Source of the DNA: Tetrahymena elliotti 4EA
Taxonomy: Eukaryota > Ciliophora > Oligohymenophorea > Hymenostomatida > Tetrahymenidae
DNA: 64,000 nt
Assembly: GCA_000231825.2 (NCBI GenBank)
Contig: JH720387.1
Span: 124,001-188,000, forward strand
Reading direction: 5' to 3'
Within the stretch, counting starts at the first letter, position 1. Every line of letters begins with the position of its first letter. Below are positions 24,108 to 35,506 of the stretch, in pieces. The notes beneath the pieces were generated by a model, which saw only the letters and a program-made list of their open reading frames with translations, did no database searches and had not been told where the DNA came from. Made by a program: the position numbers and the translations under genes.

Positions 24108-27100
24108 TATAAATACTCAATCTGACTATATCTAATTAATTAGTTTAAAAAATACTTCTTTCATTTTTTTAAAAAAAAATAAACAAACAAATTTTATCAA
24201 TTAAAAGGAGTCAGTCTGGTCTGGACAAAAATTAGAATAAAAATATTACTTTAATTTATGAAGTAAATAAATAAATTCAAATGCGTAAAGCAATCTTTTA
24301 TTGTATTAGTACAGTATTTAGAATGACTTTAATTATTTGTTTGTATAGACTATTTTTCAAATGAACAATAAATTTCATTAAATTTAGTTTAGCTAGCTAG
24401 TCAAAGCTCTCAAAGGTAAGTTAAGTTATATGTAAACAGATTAAATTTGCATGCAAATAAAATCTTTTATTATAGATTGTGTAAAAAAAAGATTTGGTTG
24501 GGATTGATCAAAATAGCAAATTGCTTTTTTTTTTCTTTAACGAATTCTTTAATTACTTTTATTCTTGTGTTTAATTAATTGTATATGCATGTTTTTTAGT
24601 TTGTGTGATGATAAAAATCAATCAAGATGCAAAAGAAAAATTTTTAGATATTAGGAATTGGTAGGGAAAAAAAATACTGTATGAGAATACAATAGGTAAG
24701 TGACTAATTTTTTATTATTAAGACGGAGAAGGAAATTTAAGAGAAATTGAAAAATCTGATTGATTATAATTAATTGCATGAACTTAATTAATAAGGTTGT
24801 TTGTTTATTAAATAAACACAAAAGAGCAGGCAATTAATAATCTAGAGAAATACATTAATCTATTCATTTATTTCAAATCAATTTAAGCGTATCAAAATTG
24901 ATATGTAAACCCATTTTCAAACTGACCCTTCCCTCAAACCCTTCTACTCTAAAATGCTTTCGTTTAACCCAAAAGTTAATCCTTTGATCAAGAATAGAGT
25001 TTATCGTGTAGTAGTAGGTGGTGAATTATAGTAAATTGGGAAAGAATAAAATAGGTGGGGAGGAAGGAAAAAAAAAGAGGTTTTAAATGAATTTAAAAGT
25101 TATTTTCAAGGAAAAAAGGAATCTATTTTAAAAGGAGATTGGGCTTTAAGTAGAAATGAAAACAAAAGAAGTAGAATTTAAATCAATTTTATTTTAAAGT
25201 ATTTGTTCAGGAAATAGTAATTTTATATAAGTCATCTTACTAAGCTTCAGATTCTCTATTGTGAAGTAAGTTTAATTCAGAGATTCTTAGAATTACAGCA
25301 ATTTTTTTTGGTCTATTTCAAGAATAGCAAGGGACTCTTAAAATATCTAAGAAATCTTTTTCAGATAAGTTTCTAGGGATACCGAGGAATGATAAAGGCT
25401 ATAATGGCATGTAGCACAAATAGCCTACAACTACTCTTGCTTACTGCATTTTTAGTCAGTACAGACTAAGTTTATTGGATTATTAGACTGGCATATGTTG
25501 CATAAAAGCTGACTGACACTCTATACGCTGTTCTCCTAGCCAGATTATCCCTTCGGGGTTTTAGATTTTCCCATTATTAATTGAAATCCGTCTCTTTTTT
25601 TTTGCTCTTCTTTTCTTTTTCTCTCTTTCTCTTTCAGAATAATTTTTATAACAATTAAATTATTTGAAAACAAATTTCATTTATAGCTACTCTTAAAACC
25701 AAATTTTTTTTGACTGTTTATCATTCATTCATTCTTGCTTCTTTCCTTATTTCACTCATTTATAATATACAGATCACATTTCTTTCTTGACTATATAATT
25801 AACTAACCAAATGCAGCAAGAAACAAACCATTATTATTGACAATTTAATTACAAACAAAAAAAACAAACATATAAAACACTCTATTTCCTTGTTTTCTCT
25901 TGCCTATGTTTGGTATTATCGACAAATTTTAATTATCTTATTTCGTAACTAACTCCAATAGTATTTCATATAGCTATTAATTATCTGAGTCAAAAATTTC
26001 ATTTTGCACTCCTCATTGAACCAACATATCACTTCATTTATTTAATTACTTATATTTCAGCTTCTTAACTTAACTTTTAGAATCTATTTTCATCCCTGAG
26101 CAAGAGCGCTCTCTTATATATTTTACATTTGATTCATATAAATCCAATTATAAGAACCAAAAAACACCGAAATCAAATCTGCCTGATTTTAAATAGCTTG
26201 TCTAGATATATATTTATCTGTCTCAGCTATCATTATAAAGAATAGAAGCTATCAGTTAAATTTAACCTATAAGTATTCAATTATATTTTTTAAACAAATT
26301 TAATAGTAAAAATCTTAACCTAAACATTTTTCCTTCTGAAAACGATTTTATTGATATTTGTTACTTAAATCTTCTCCACATCTCAATTAAATCCAAAATT
26401 TTGAGTTTTGTTGTGTCTTAAAAAAGTATTTATTTACTCTTTCTACATTAGAGTATACTAAGAGTTTAACCAAATTCTTAATATTATTGTATCAATGATT
26501 TAATTAATTTACTAGCTACGTACCCTCTCTCTTCATATTCATAATTTATCTCAAAGAAAACTATTAAAAATTCTAATGTTTATTTTGAAAAATTAAAACC
26601 CTAAAATTCATCTTGCTGAAGCTGATCAAAAAAATCAATTTACTTCTTGAAACTCAAATGAGTTTCAAAAATATACAATAATTATCATTTCAAATGTTTA
26701 GAGGTTAAGTGTTAATTAAAAAGTTTCTCCTCTCTATTATTCTTCAGAAATGATTCTATAGTAAACCAGAATTTTACAATCAAATTTGATCATCTGCCAA
26801 CTGCCTGTGCAAAAATTGATTCTAGATTTATCTTTATCCCCCTACGAAATTTTTTCTTAGCTTATTCATGTTTATCTAATTTATTTTGCAAATATAAAAC
26901 AAATCTTCACAACATGTAATGAAAATATAATGAAGGACACATTTTAAAAATTTAGTGTTCTAAAAATATTTAGACTAGTGTCCGTCCATCCCTTTCAGTT
27001 TAAAAATTTAGCCTAATCAAATCTATCTAACTATCTGTGATTTTTAATTGATTGATTGATAATCTTAATAATAAAAACTAAATATTTTGAAAACTGAGTA

Positions 27101-28115
27101 AGGAACAACAGAGTAAAATTAAATTTGTAAACAATGACATTTTTTTTATTTAATTATAAACAAGTAATTTGAAATTCAAATTTTCAATAAACTTGGTCAT
27201 ATGAATTCTTAAATTGATAAAACTTCTTTTTATTCTAAGCGCAATTAAAATTTTTAAACAATTTTCTATAAAATTACCTCTAAAAAATTTAATAATATTT
27301 ATTTTTTTTACAATTGTAAAATATTTAATTTATCTAGTATGAATATCTCATAAATTGTTTTAACTATTAAATTTTTTGAGAATCTGACAAGCGAAAGTCT
27401 TTTCAAGAACATTTATAAAATCATGTAAAAAGGGTTAATCTTTCTTGATCATTTCAAATTTAAAAAATATCAAAGATTCGATTTTTAGGTCTCTCTCTCT
27501 TTATTTATTATTTATATTGGCAAATTAATTTCCAATAAGAAGTGAAATAAAATCAGCTTTTCACCATTAGAAAACACTTTTTGAAAAGTAATAACAATTT
27601 ATTTTGAAAACTAAAATGTCGATTGATTATTGATCTTCTTTTTAAACAATTACCTTTTTTGATAAATATTTATTGTCTATTCTTTATTTTTTCATTAATC
27701 TTTTATTAGGCTTTTTTTACAATATTTTTCTATTTGTAATCAGACGTCTTCTTTTGTTTGTATATTGTATATTACTTAATTAACTAATTCTTTGTTTTTT
27801 TGTTATTTCTATCTGAAATGACTGTGAAATATATCTTTTTCTCATTAATTTGATAGGTAATAAGAAGCAAAAAAATATTTGCTTTTCTGCTGCATTATGT
27901 GATAATTTTTTACTAGGGTTTCAAGGTAAAAAGAAAGAATTTCTAAAAAAATAAACAAATAAGAAGCTTTTTAAAATGCTTTTGAATAATTAATATTTTT
28001 GATTTTAAAAAAGAAAAAAAACAATAAATTGAATATTTTATGTTTTAACATTAAATAATCAATTATTATTTGATAAAAGATAAAAGAAAGTTATATATTA
28101 TAGTACTTAAAGAGA
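24108..28115. other. 4 kb intergenic region, RNA candidate inside
   Basis: No convincing protein gene on either strand. The block 25220-25600 is clearly less AT-rich than its surroundings and is listed separately as a candidate RNA. Minus-strand open frames through that block (with phrases such as GIPRNLSEKDFLDILR) are interrupted by TGA and change frame, so I do not call them a gene. Confidence 0.5.
25236..25602 (+). ncRNA. Candidate structured non-coding RNA, identity unknown
   Basis: This block stands out by its base composition. It contains CCC-TTCG-GGG at about 25548-25558, a C(UUCG)G tetraloop hairpin if transcribed from the plus strand. A GGCTAT...ATAGCC stem encloses a loop near 25400-25425. 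An unbroken T run near 25591-25600, shortly after the UUCG hairpin, could act as a Pol III terminator. I could not match it to U1-U6, U3, SRP, RNase P or telomerase RNA by eye. The 5' end is a guess. It may instead be a broken protein exon on the minus strand. Confidence 0.3.
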
Positions 28116-28589
28116 ATGGCTGACGTTAGAGAATAAAGAATTTATTGTGCTGAACAAATCGTAGTTCCCCAAGAATTACCTATTATTTTAAAGCATTATT
28201 CCAAAGAAGTTATCAGAAATAATCCTGTTTCCATTTATGATTTCTCTGCAAAGTAATAGAATAGCTATTAAAATATTAATCTCATTATTTTGCATTCCAT
28301 CTATCATAAACATTCTAAATTATTTTTTTTAAATTAGGTACTTCCGCGATTTAATAGAAAAAAGAAGTAAATATTTCATTCAGCAATTCATAAAAGAAAT
28401 TAAGCTTATCTCTTTTCTTTTTATTATTAAGAGTTGGTAGATTTTTTAGCAATTTTGTTCAACAACCTTCATTATCTGCTATATTAATAAAAGTTCTCTC
28501 TTAGTGAATCTCCTTTAGTTTAATTAACATTCAAAAAGTTTCAAAATTTTATAAACAAAAAATATAAATTTAAAATGATAGTAAATTGA
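28116..28589 (+). CDS. Small RIIa (dimerisation/docking) domain protein
   Basis: Three exons (28116-28252, 28338-28366, 28432-28589) join in frame to encode 107 residues ending at TGA 28587-28589. The N-terminal part, VVPQELPIILKHYSKEVIR followed by NPVSIYDFSAKYFRDL, is the helix-loop-helix of the RIIa domain. That domain occurs in PKA regulatory subunits and in ciliary proteins of the ROPN1/SPA17/CABYR type (IxxPxxLPxxLKxxxKxxIRxxPxDxxxFxxxYF pattern). It dimerises and docks onto amphipathic helices of AKAP-like partners such as radial spoke RSP3. The remainder (LVDFLAILFNNLHYLLYQ) is hydrophobic, without a clear domain. A role in the ciliary axoneme is inferred from the family. The second splice junction was chosen because it keeps a protein-like frame; the alternative read-through is less plausible. 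Confidence 0.7.
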
Positions 28590-30585
28590 ATGAAAATTAT
28601 AAAAAATCTACTGCTCCTTTCCAATAAAATAAAATGCAATAAATTGGTATTTTAAAATAAATATTTTAATATTAAAAAGAAAATAATTCTGATAAGCACG
28701 TTATGAATGAACTTGAAAAGCCCGATTCCTTTTCAAGAGTTTGAAAATAATTGAATAAAAAGATCAATAAAATTAAAAATAAATGCTAAATTATAAAATA
28801 GAATGCGAGATTGATAAGAACTAGCTAGCTAGATTTAATCTTAAGAGCTAGTTTTTAATAAATGTAAATTTGAAAATAGAAGAGAATTAAAACTTATATA
28901 AAAATTAAGTAAATTATAAAATCACATTATGTCTATTAAATGTTATCAATAAAAGATGTACTTTTCTTTAAAAATCTTACTTTCTTTTCTATCTGCTATT
29001 AACAAAAATATTTTGTTTTCATTTTTTCATATTCATCATAATTTATCTAACTTAAATAATAAGTTCAATATTTTCTAAAAAGTGATTTAATAATTGCATT
29101 CGAAAATGCCTGGATTTATTTAATTATTGAATTACTTTCTTTTAAAATAATTTGTATTTTTAGAATATTTTGTGAAATTTAATAAATTTAAATCATTAAT
29201 TATTTTATTTTATAAAATAAAACTTTTTTAATAATAAATTTCGGAGTAAGTTCTGATGAATTCCTATTTCAAATATAAAAAATTTCAAAATTATATTTGA
29301 TCAGATATTCTTATATTGAGGATTTGTTAATATTTTTCGTCAACCTAATGTTCATATTAGGTATGTAGATTATAGATCAGGTATTATTCCTTGAAATAAT
29401 CTATTTATTTTTACTAAAAGAATTCAAAAGAGTAAATTAGAGTTTTAAACAATTTTAATATACCATAGATAAATTATTTTATAGTAAATAAATTAGTGTT
29501 TGAGAGATAAAGTTAATTTTTAGGGCGGTTTTAGGTAAGGTAGAAAAATGAACAATTTTCTGATATTTACACATACAAAATAAGGATAAATTTAAGTATT
29601 TGTGCATAATGTATGTTTATTTATTTAGTAGAACAGAAAAGGTATTATTACTAAAGAAAGTTGAAGATTTTATCAAGCAGTTACTTGATTTTACTTAAAT
29701 AAGATAAAAAAATCTTAAAAATATTAACAATACTATGTAAGTATGTTAAATTCTAAAAAATTTATTGATTACAGAAAAATTAACAAAATAAACTTGATAT
29801 TAATTATAAAAAATTTGTCTTCCTCTCTCCTTCAAACAAACACTTATTTTATGATAGACGAATATTTATTTGTTATTACTCAATCAAGATCATCTGAAAT
29901 GCGCTCTTTTATGCACTTGTTTATCTAAATATATAGAAGTGGGAATAAAATAAGAAAAACTTGAAAATAGTTATTGATTTATTTATTTAGTTATGTAGTT
30001 TCTTTTGTATAAGTGCTTTATATTTGTTAGATATTATTAAATCTTTAAGATTATCACGAGAAAATTTATTATCAAAAAAAGATTAAAACAATCAGATTGC
30101 TATTATTTCATTTAGAAAAAAAATTACTATTTTAAAAATATTCATAACCCATATTATTTTATAACTCAAGCAGAAAAAATCTCTTTAACAAGCATTCAAG
30201 TTAGTAAGCATTAAATTATTTTATAAATAAAAACTCAGAATTAAATACTTGGCTTACTAAAAGATGATAATCCAACTAGTTTTTTTAAAAGCGAAGTGAT
30301 CATTTTAAGTAATTTAAATTTTAGAGCCAAGGACTATGAGAATAACAAACTTTCTAAATCTTCTATTTTTTCTTGAATGATTATTAGTAATTTTAGCATA
30401 CCTAAATATTTATTTATAAAAAATAAAGCCATCTTATTGTAGAGAGATCATTTAAGTATTATTGACATCAAAATAAGCATAAAATAAAGAAGAAGCCAAA
30501 CTAATCATAGCTTTCAAAATAGATCAAATTAAATTTATATCATCAAAAACAAGCCACTTTAAATTGTAAAACAAAAGAATTGAAA
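28590..30585. other. intergenic, no gene seen
   Basis: AT-rich spacer between the RIIa gene and the first Rab gene, both on the plus strand. The frames present are short and have no recognisable content. It contains the Rab promoter and 5' untranslated region. Confidence 0.5.
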
Positions 30586-31710
30586 ATGAGCAAAGGTACT
30601 ATGAATAAAATCGTTATTATTGGTGAAGGTAATTATTATTTTAAGTTCTTATATACTATATTTACATTTGATTATCATAATTATTTGATCATTTTTGCCA
30701 TTCTAACTAAGATTAGTTTTAGATGTGTTTAATTAGAAAATAACCAATTAGATTTTCTAATAATTTTATGTTATAAATGATTAGGTAGAGTTGGAAAGAC
30801 TTCCCTCACATTGAGATATTGCAAAGGTGAATATAGTGATAGCTAGGAATCAACTATTAATGTTTCTTACTTAGAGAAAACTGTTCAAGTTAATGAGACT
30901 GAAAAGGTTAACATTGCTATCTGGGTAAATATTAAAAAATTATTAGATTAGTTAGTTAGTTGTTAATAAAATAGATAAAATAGTTTTTGATTAATAAATG
31001 CATCTAATTACAATCATTTTAGAATATTTAATTAATTGCTTGATTTTAAAAAATGGAATTAGGATACTGCAGGACAAGAAAAATTCAAATCTATTACTCC
31101 TATGTATTACTAATAAGCTGTTTGTGCTATTATAGTATATGATATCACATATAGAGAATCTTTTGATAAAGTAATACTTATTTTATTTTAATAATATTTT
31201 TATTTAACACTAATTTCTCGTATAAAAATTGATAGATAGATAATAAATAGATTAAATATTTTTTATTATTTAAAATTAACCAATTTATTTAAATAGGTTA
31301 AAATGTGGGTTACTGAACTCACCTAAATTTTGGATACAAATAAGATTATAATATGCATAGCAGGAAACAAGAGCGATCTTGAAAATAATAGATAGATTGA
31401 TAAATAATTTGCAGAAGACTATGCAAAATCTGTTGGGGCTCGTCACTTCCTTACATCTGCTAAAAATAACAGAGGCATTGATGAGTTATTCTAATATGTT
31501 GGTTCAGGTAATAAATTTACAAAAATTATTTGAATAAAATATAATAGATGAATATATTTTAAGCATTTTTATTTGAATAATAAAATAGAAATTCTAAAAA
31601 GAAATAGTACTAACAAGGGAAAGAAAAATAGTAAAATGATTATTAGTAATAATACTGTTATCGAAACAGATAAAATTAAAAAAAAGAAAGAAAAGGACAC
31701 TTGCTGCTGA
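30586..31710 (+). CDS. Rab21-like small GTPase, copy 1
   Basis: Five exons (30586-30628, 30785-30924, 31063-31170, 31297-31507, 31589-31710) encode 207 residues. GTPase motifs are complete: G1 GEGRVGKT at residues 13-20, the effector region around 38-45, DTAGQ at 62-66, NKSD at 121-124 and SAK at 151-153. The protein ends KKEKDTCC, a double-cysteine geranylgeranylation site typical of Rabs, so it should be membrane-attached. The GEG in the P loop, LTLRYC after it, and ARHFLTSAK resemble Rab21 of the Rab5 group, which acts in early endosome traffic and integrin uptake in animals; an endocytic role here is inferred. The next gene is a tandem duplicate with the same exon structure. Confidence 0.93.
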
Positions 31711-31861
31711 TTGCAATGTTAAATATTTAGATGTAGTTTTTCAAAAGCATACAAGCATCTATTGGTAAAAAATATAAAAAATAATATATAAAAATCAAGT
31801 TAATATAAGAAATTGAATATATTCCTTTAAAGCTACCCTAAATTACCTACCATAATTATAA

Positions 31862-32110
31862 GAAAAAGTAAACAAGAAAACAAACCAATCGATTTTTGTT
31901 ACAGATGTCAAAACTATAAATATTTAAATAAATATTCTCATTTATATTATTTACATGTTTATAATCAAATATTTGTTTTTTTTAAATCTTCAGAAGTTTT
32001 GCCTTTCTAAAATATCATTTATCTCTAATCAATCATTTTTAAGATAAGCCAGAGTATTACATAATTCTATTGCTATTCAAATAACCTTATAACTCTATAA
32101 AATAATTTTT
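31862..32110 (+). repeat. Diverged direct repeat, unit A
   Basis: It begins GAAAAAGTAAACAAGAAAAC and shares a run of similar blocks, in the same order, with 32264-32490: the start sequence, a TTTTGTTACA..GTCAAAACTAT block, and a CTATTCAAATAACCT block. Similarity is patchy, so it looks like an old duplication, possibly left by the event that doubled the Rab gene. The right edge is approximate. Confidence 0.55.
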
Positions 32111-32263
32111 GAAAAATAAAAATTTTTTTTTTGTTTAATTTGAAGTAATTTATTAAGAGAATACAGAATCTATTTTAAAAATATATTAAAAAGTAACAAA
32201 ATAAAGGAAATAAAAGTTAATCAAAATTTTTTTTAAAAGCAATCTTAAATAACTATTTTTATT

Positions 32264-32490
32264 TGAAAAAGTAAACAAGAAAACAAAACAAAAGTCTTTT
32301 GTTACATTAGTCAAAACTATTGATAAATTAAAAAAATATTCATTATTTTAAATATGTGTGTTTTCTTCAATCTTCTAATATTTTACATTTTTCATAAAAT
32401 AATAAATGCCAAAAATAAACCAAACTATTTTATACCTTTCATTATTCAAATAACCTCAAAACTATGAAAGATGGTTTATGAAAATCTTAA
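32264..32490 (+). repeat. Diverged direct repeat, unit B
   Basis: Partner of 31862-32110, with the same opening (GAAAAAGTAAACAAGAAAAC) and the same order of shared blocks. It ends shortly before the palindrome. The right edge is approximate. Confidence 0.55.
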
Positions 32491-32535
32491 ATATGGCTTT
32501 ATCTTTTATTATTTTCACTAAATTTAATAAACTAT

Positions 32536-32675
32536 TATATATAGTATAATACAGGATCTGGCTCAATCCGTAAAAATTATTAATTCAAAGGGTAATTATT
32601 ATTTTAAAATAATAATTACCCTTTGAATTAATAATTTTTACGGATTGAGCCAGATCCTGTATTATACTATATATA
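32536..32675. repeat. Perfect 140 bp palindrome (two 70 bp arms, no spacer)
   Basis: Reading outward from the centre between 32605 and 32606, each base on the left is the complement of its partner on the right for 70 positions, with no mismatch. The arms run from TATATAGTATAATACAGG inward to the centre ATTTTAAAAT. The arm has far more GC in its middle (AGGATCTGGCTCAATCCG) than the surrounding DNA. This is the form of a palindromic miniature inverted-repeat element, with TA-rich outer ends that could conceal a TA target duplication. As RNA it would fold into one long hairpin. Confidence 0.92.
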
Positions 32676-33224
32676 CTATTTTGAAAATATTTTAATTTAG
32701 ATTTGAATTTTCTTTAAGAAATATTTATTTTATTAACAATTAAATAACTTGCTTACTTGCTTTGAAGAAATTTTATTTATTCAAATTATTCCCTAAAAAA
32801 ATTTTTGAAAAAGAAAAATATTTTTGATTGGTATTTTGAAATATCGAAAAAATATTTTCTCTTATTAATAAATAAAGTAGAAAAATTAAGTAGAAATTGG
32901 TGATAATAAATATTAATTACCACGAAATTGATTTCCTCAAAGAAATCTGCTGATTAATAAGAAACTCAATTTTTATATCTAATTAAAACATTGAGTAGTT
33001 AATAATATAAATAAGTAAAAAAATAAAATTTCAATTCCAAATTTAATTGAAAACATAAAATTAGAATCCATCATTAATTACTAAAGCTAGTAAATTCTAA
33101 ATATTAAAATATATCATACTTAGCCTAGGCACACTACTAAAGTACACTAATTGCAGATTAAATCAAGCAGCATTATAAATTTAAAAATAATTATTGATTA
33201 ACTCAAACTTTATAAAAAGAAGAA

Positions 33225-34431
33225 ATGAATAATGATAAATTTAAAGTTGTAATTATTGGTGAAGGTAAATGCTTTTATTGATAAATTTTTTAGAAAAACA
33301 CACTTTATTTAGGCAATACATATTAACATATATGGCAATTGTTTAAAAATATGATTACTCTACTAAATAAAAATAAGCAAAAGATCAAGAGCATAGAAAT
33401 AATTAATTTAAATAAATAGGAAGAGTTGGAAAAACTTCAGTATTAGTGAGATATTGCTAAGGAAAATATAAAGATAATAGTGAAGAAACTGTTAATGCAT
33501 TTTGTTTACCTAAAGAAATTCAAGTAAATGACTCATAAAGTGTGAATATTACAATTTGGGTAATTATTTCTAAAAAACAATTTTGATAGAATAAAAATAC
33601 CTTATCAAAGAAAAATAATCAAATCTAATATTGGATAATCAATTTAATTTATTCTTTTTGTTAAAGGATACTGCAGGATAAGAGAAATACAAAGCTTTGG
33701 CTCCAATGTTTTACCAGGAAGCTGTTTGTGCTGTCATAGTATATGACATAACTATAAAAGAATCATTTGACAAAGTAATAATATTTTAAAGTATTATTTA
33801 AAGTGCTTATAAAATTGAGATCTATAGAATATTTAAGTTGCTTAACACTCACTTTTGGAGCTCATTTTGGAAGTTTTATGTATTTGAAATACCTAAATTT
33901 CCAAATAAATGTTATAAAATGATAGGGATTCAGTTTAAGAGATTTAATATTAGATAATTTAATTATTTTAATGGAGAAATATTCAGAATTATATAAGATT
34001 ATTTATTTGAAAAATTAGGTTAAATAGTGGGTAAATGAACTGAATAAAATATTAGATATAAATAAGATAATTTTGTGTATTGCTGGAAATAAATGTGATT
34101 TATAAAAAGAGAGATAAATTGAGAATGATGAAGCTGAAAGTTATGCTTATTATGTTGGAGCAAAACATTTTTTAACCTCAGCAAAAAGTAATAAAGGAAT
34201 AGATGAGCTATTTTTATATATAGGCTAAGGTAAATAAAATATTTTTTGATCTTCAAGAAGAAAGATTTAAATATTTTTATACTTTTTTTATGTTTTATTT
34301 CAATAGAAATACTCAAAAGGAATATAAATAAAGGAAGAAAGAAAACAGAGAGACTTGTTATATGTAACTAATCCTTCTAAGAATCTAATTAGAGAAAAGA
34401 AGAAGAAAAGAAAAAAAGAACTTGCTGTTGA
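33225..34431 (+). CDS. Rab21-like small GTPase, copy 2
   Basis: Five exons (33225-33264, 33420-33559, 33667-33774, 34019-34229, 34307-34431) encode 207 residues, exactly the length of the upstream copy and with introns at equivalent sites and phases. Motifs: GEGRVGKT at residues 12-19, DTAGQ at 61-65, NKCD at 120-123 and SAK at 150-152. The C-terminus ends KKRTCC for double prenylation. Sequence is close to copy 1 in the core but differs in the switch I region and in the linker before the cysteines. Different effectors or expression are therefore possible. Codons are visibly more AT-rich than in copy 1. Like copy 1 it resembles Rab21, so an early endosomal role is inferred. Confidence 0.92.
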
Positions 34432-35506
34432 TGGATGTGCTTATCCATTTATTAAACTTTAAAATTACAAATTTATTTTACAAAAAAAGTTAAATATTTT
34501 TGAATTTCATTTTTATTTTTCAATCAAACAAAATCTTAAAATTTAGACCAAATCTTAATGTTAAAGTTTTATAAACCAGGTTTTATTAGCTATGAAAATA
34601 AGAATGTCTTATTTCTTAATTTATTAAATAGCTTCAAAACATATCTTTCTATTTTTTATAAAAGAAATTAGCCAATTTAGTGATTAAATCATAAAACCAA
34701 CCAATCCAACCAAAATCAATAGAAATTTGTAAACTTATTTATGAATTTTAAAAATATTTATTTGGATTTTATTACTAATTTAATTTTTAATTAATGAAGA
34801 ATTTGGATGAAATAAGCATAATTTTAGCTTATAATTTAACATTTCAAAATAATTTTGTTTCAAAAAAAGAAATAAATAAAAAATTATTGTCCTTATTGAT
34901 GCAAAAATAGTTGATAAAATACTTAATTTACCTATATTTTAATTAGAATAAGAGCAGAGCTTTCAAAAAATATAGATATTAATCCTTTTATTTTTTTTTA
35001 CTCATAAATTAATTCCAATATTTTTTTTTGTTATATTTTTGTTTCTATCCTGATCAAAGATTTCCTAATTAAAATAGAAAGATTATTCTTAGAAAAAGAA
35101 TAAGATTTTTTTAATTTATTATTATTTAGCAAGTTTTTGTTCAGAGAATTTTTACAAATTATAAAATAAAATTTTTAATGAAAAATCCTTTTATGAATGC
35201 TAAATCTTTTAAAAAGGTAAATAAATTATTTTCATGTTTCTTTTGAGAAAAAAAGTTTGATCAGCTGAAGAAGATATTTATAGTAAAGAAATTTGTTTAT
35301 TTTGAGAATTTTTTCTATTTTACTTCAGCAGTTTTTTTCTATGATTTGAAAAATCAGTAAAAAAAATAAGTTATTTCAAGTCTGGTTTCTTAATTTGATA
35401 TATATATGTGTTAATTAGAAATCCACAAATAAATAAATAATTATCAAATAAGATACTAAAAATAATAAAAAATACCTATTTTACAAAAATTAATAAGACT
35501 TAAAGT
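34432..35506. other. intergenic, no gene seen
   Basis: AT-rich spacer between the second Rab gene and the WD40 gene, both on the plus strand. Nothing beyond homopolymer runs was recognised. Confidence 0.5.

Larger units (their letters stand above)
31711..33224. other. spacer between tandem Rab genes
   Basis: This spacer holds no further gene. It contains a diverged direct repeat (about 31862-32110 and 32264-32490) and a perfect 140 bp palindrome, listed separately. Confidence 0.6.

Noticed and set aside
24900..25560. Minus-strand gene containing GIPRNLSEKDFLDILR and LETYLKKISQIFQESLAI
   Set aside because: The two protein-like stretches are in different frames over the same bases, and the first is closed by TGA. 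No intron of acceptable size joins them. Recorded instead as an RNA candidate, with low confidence.
34020..34316. 98-residue minus-strand frame rich in Ile/Leu
   Set aside because: It is the antisense of exon 4 of the second Rab gene.
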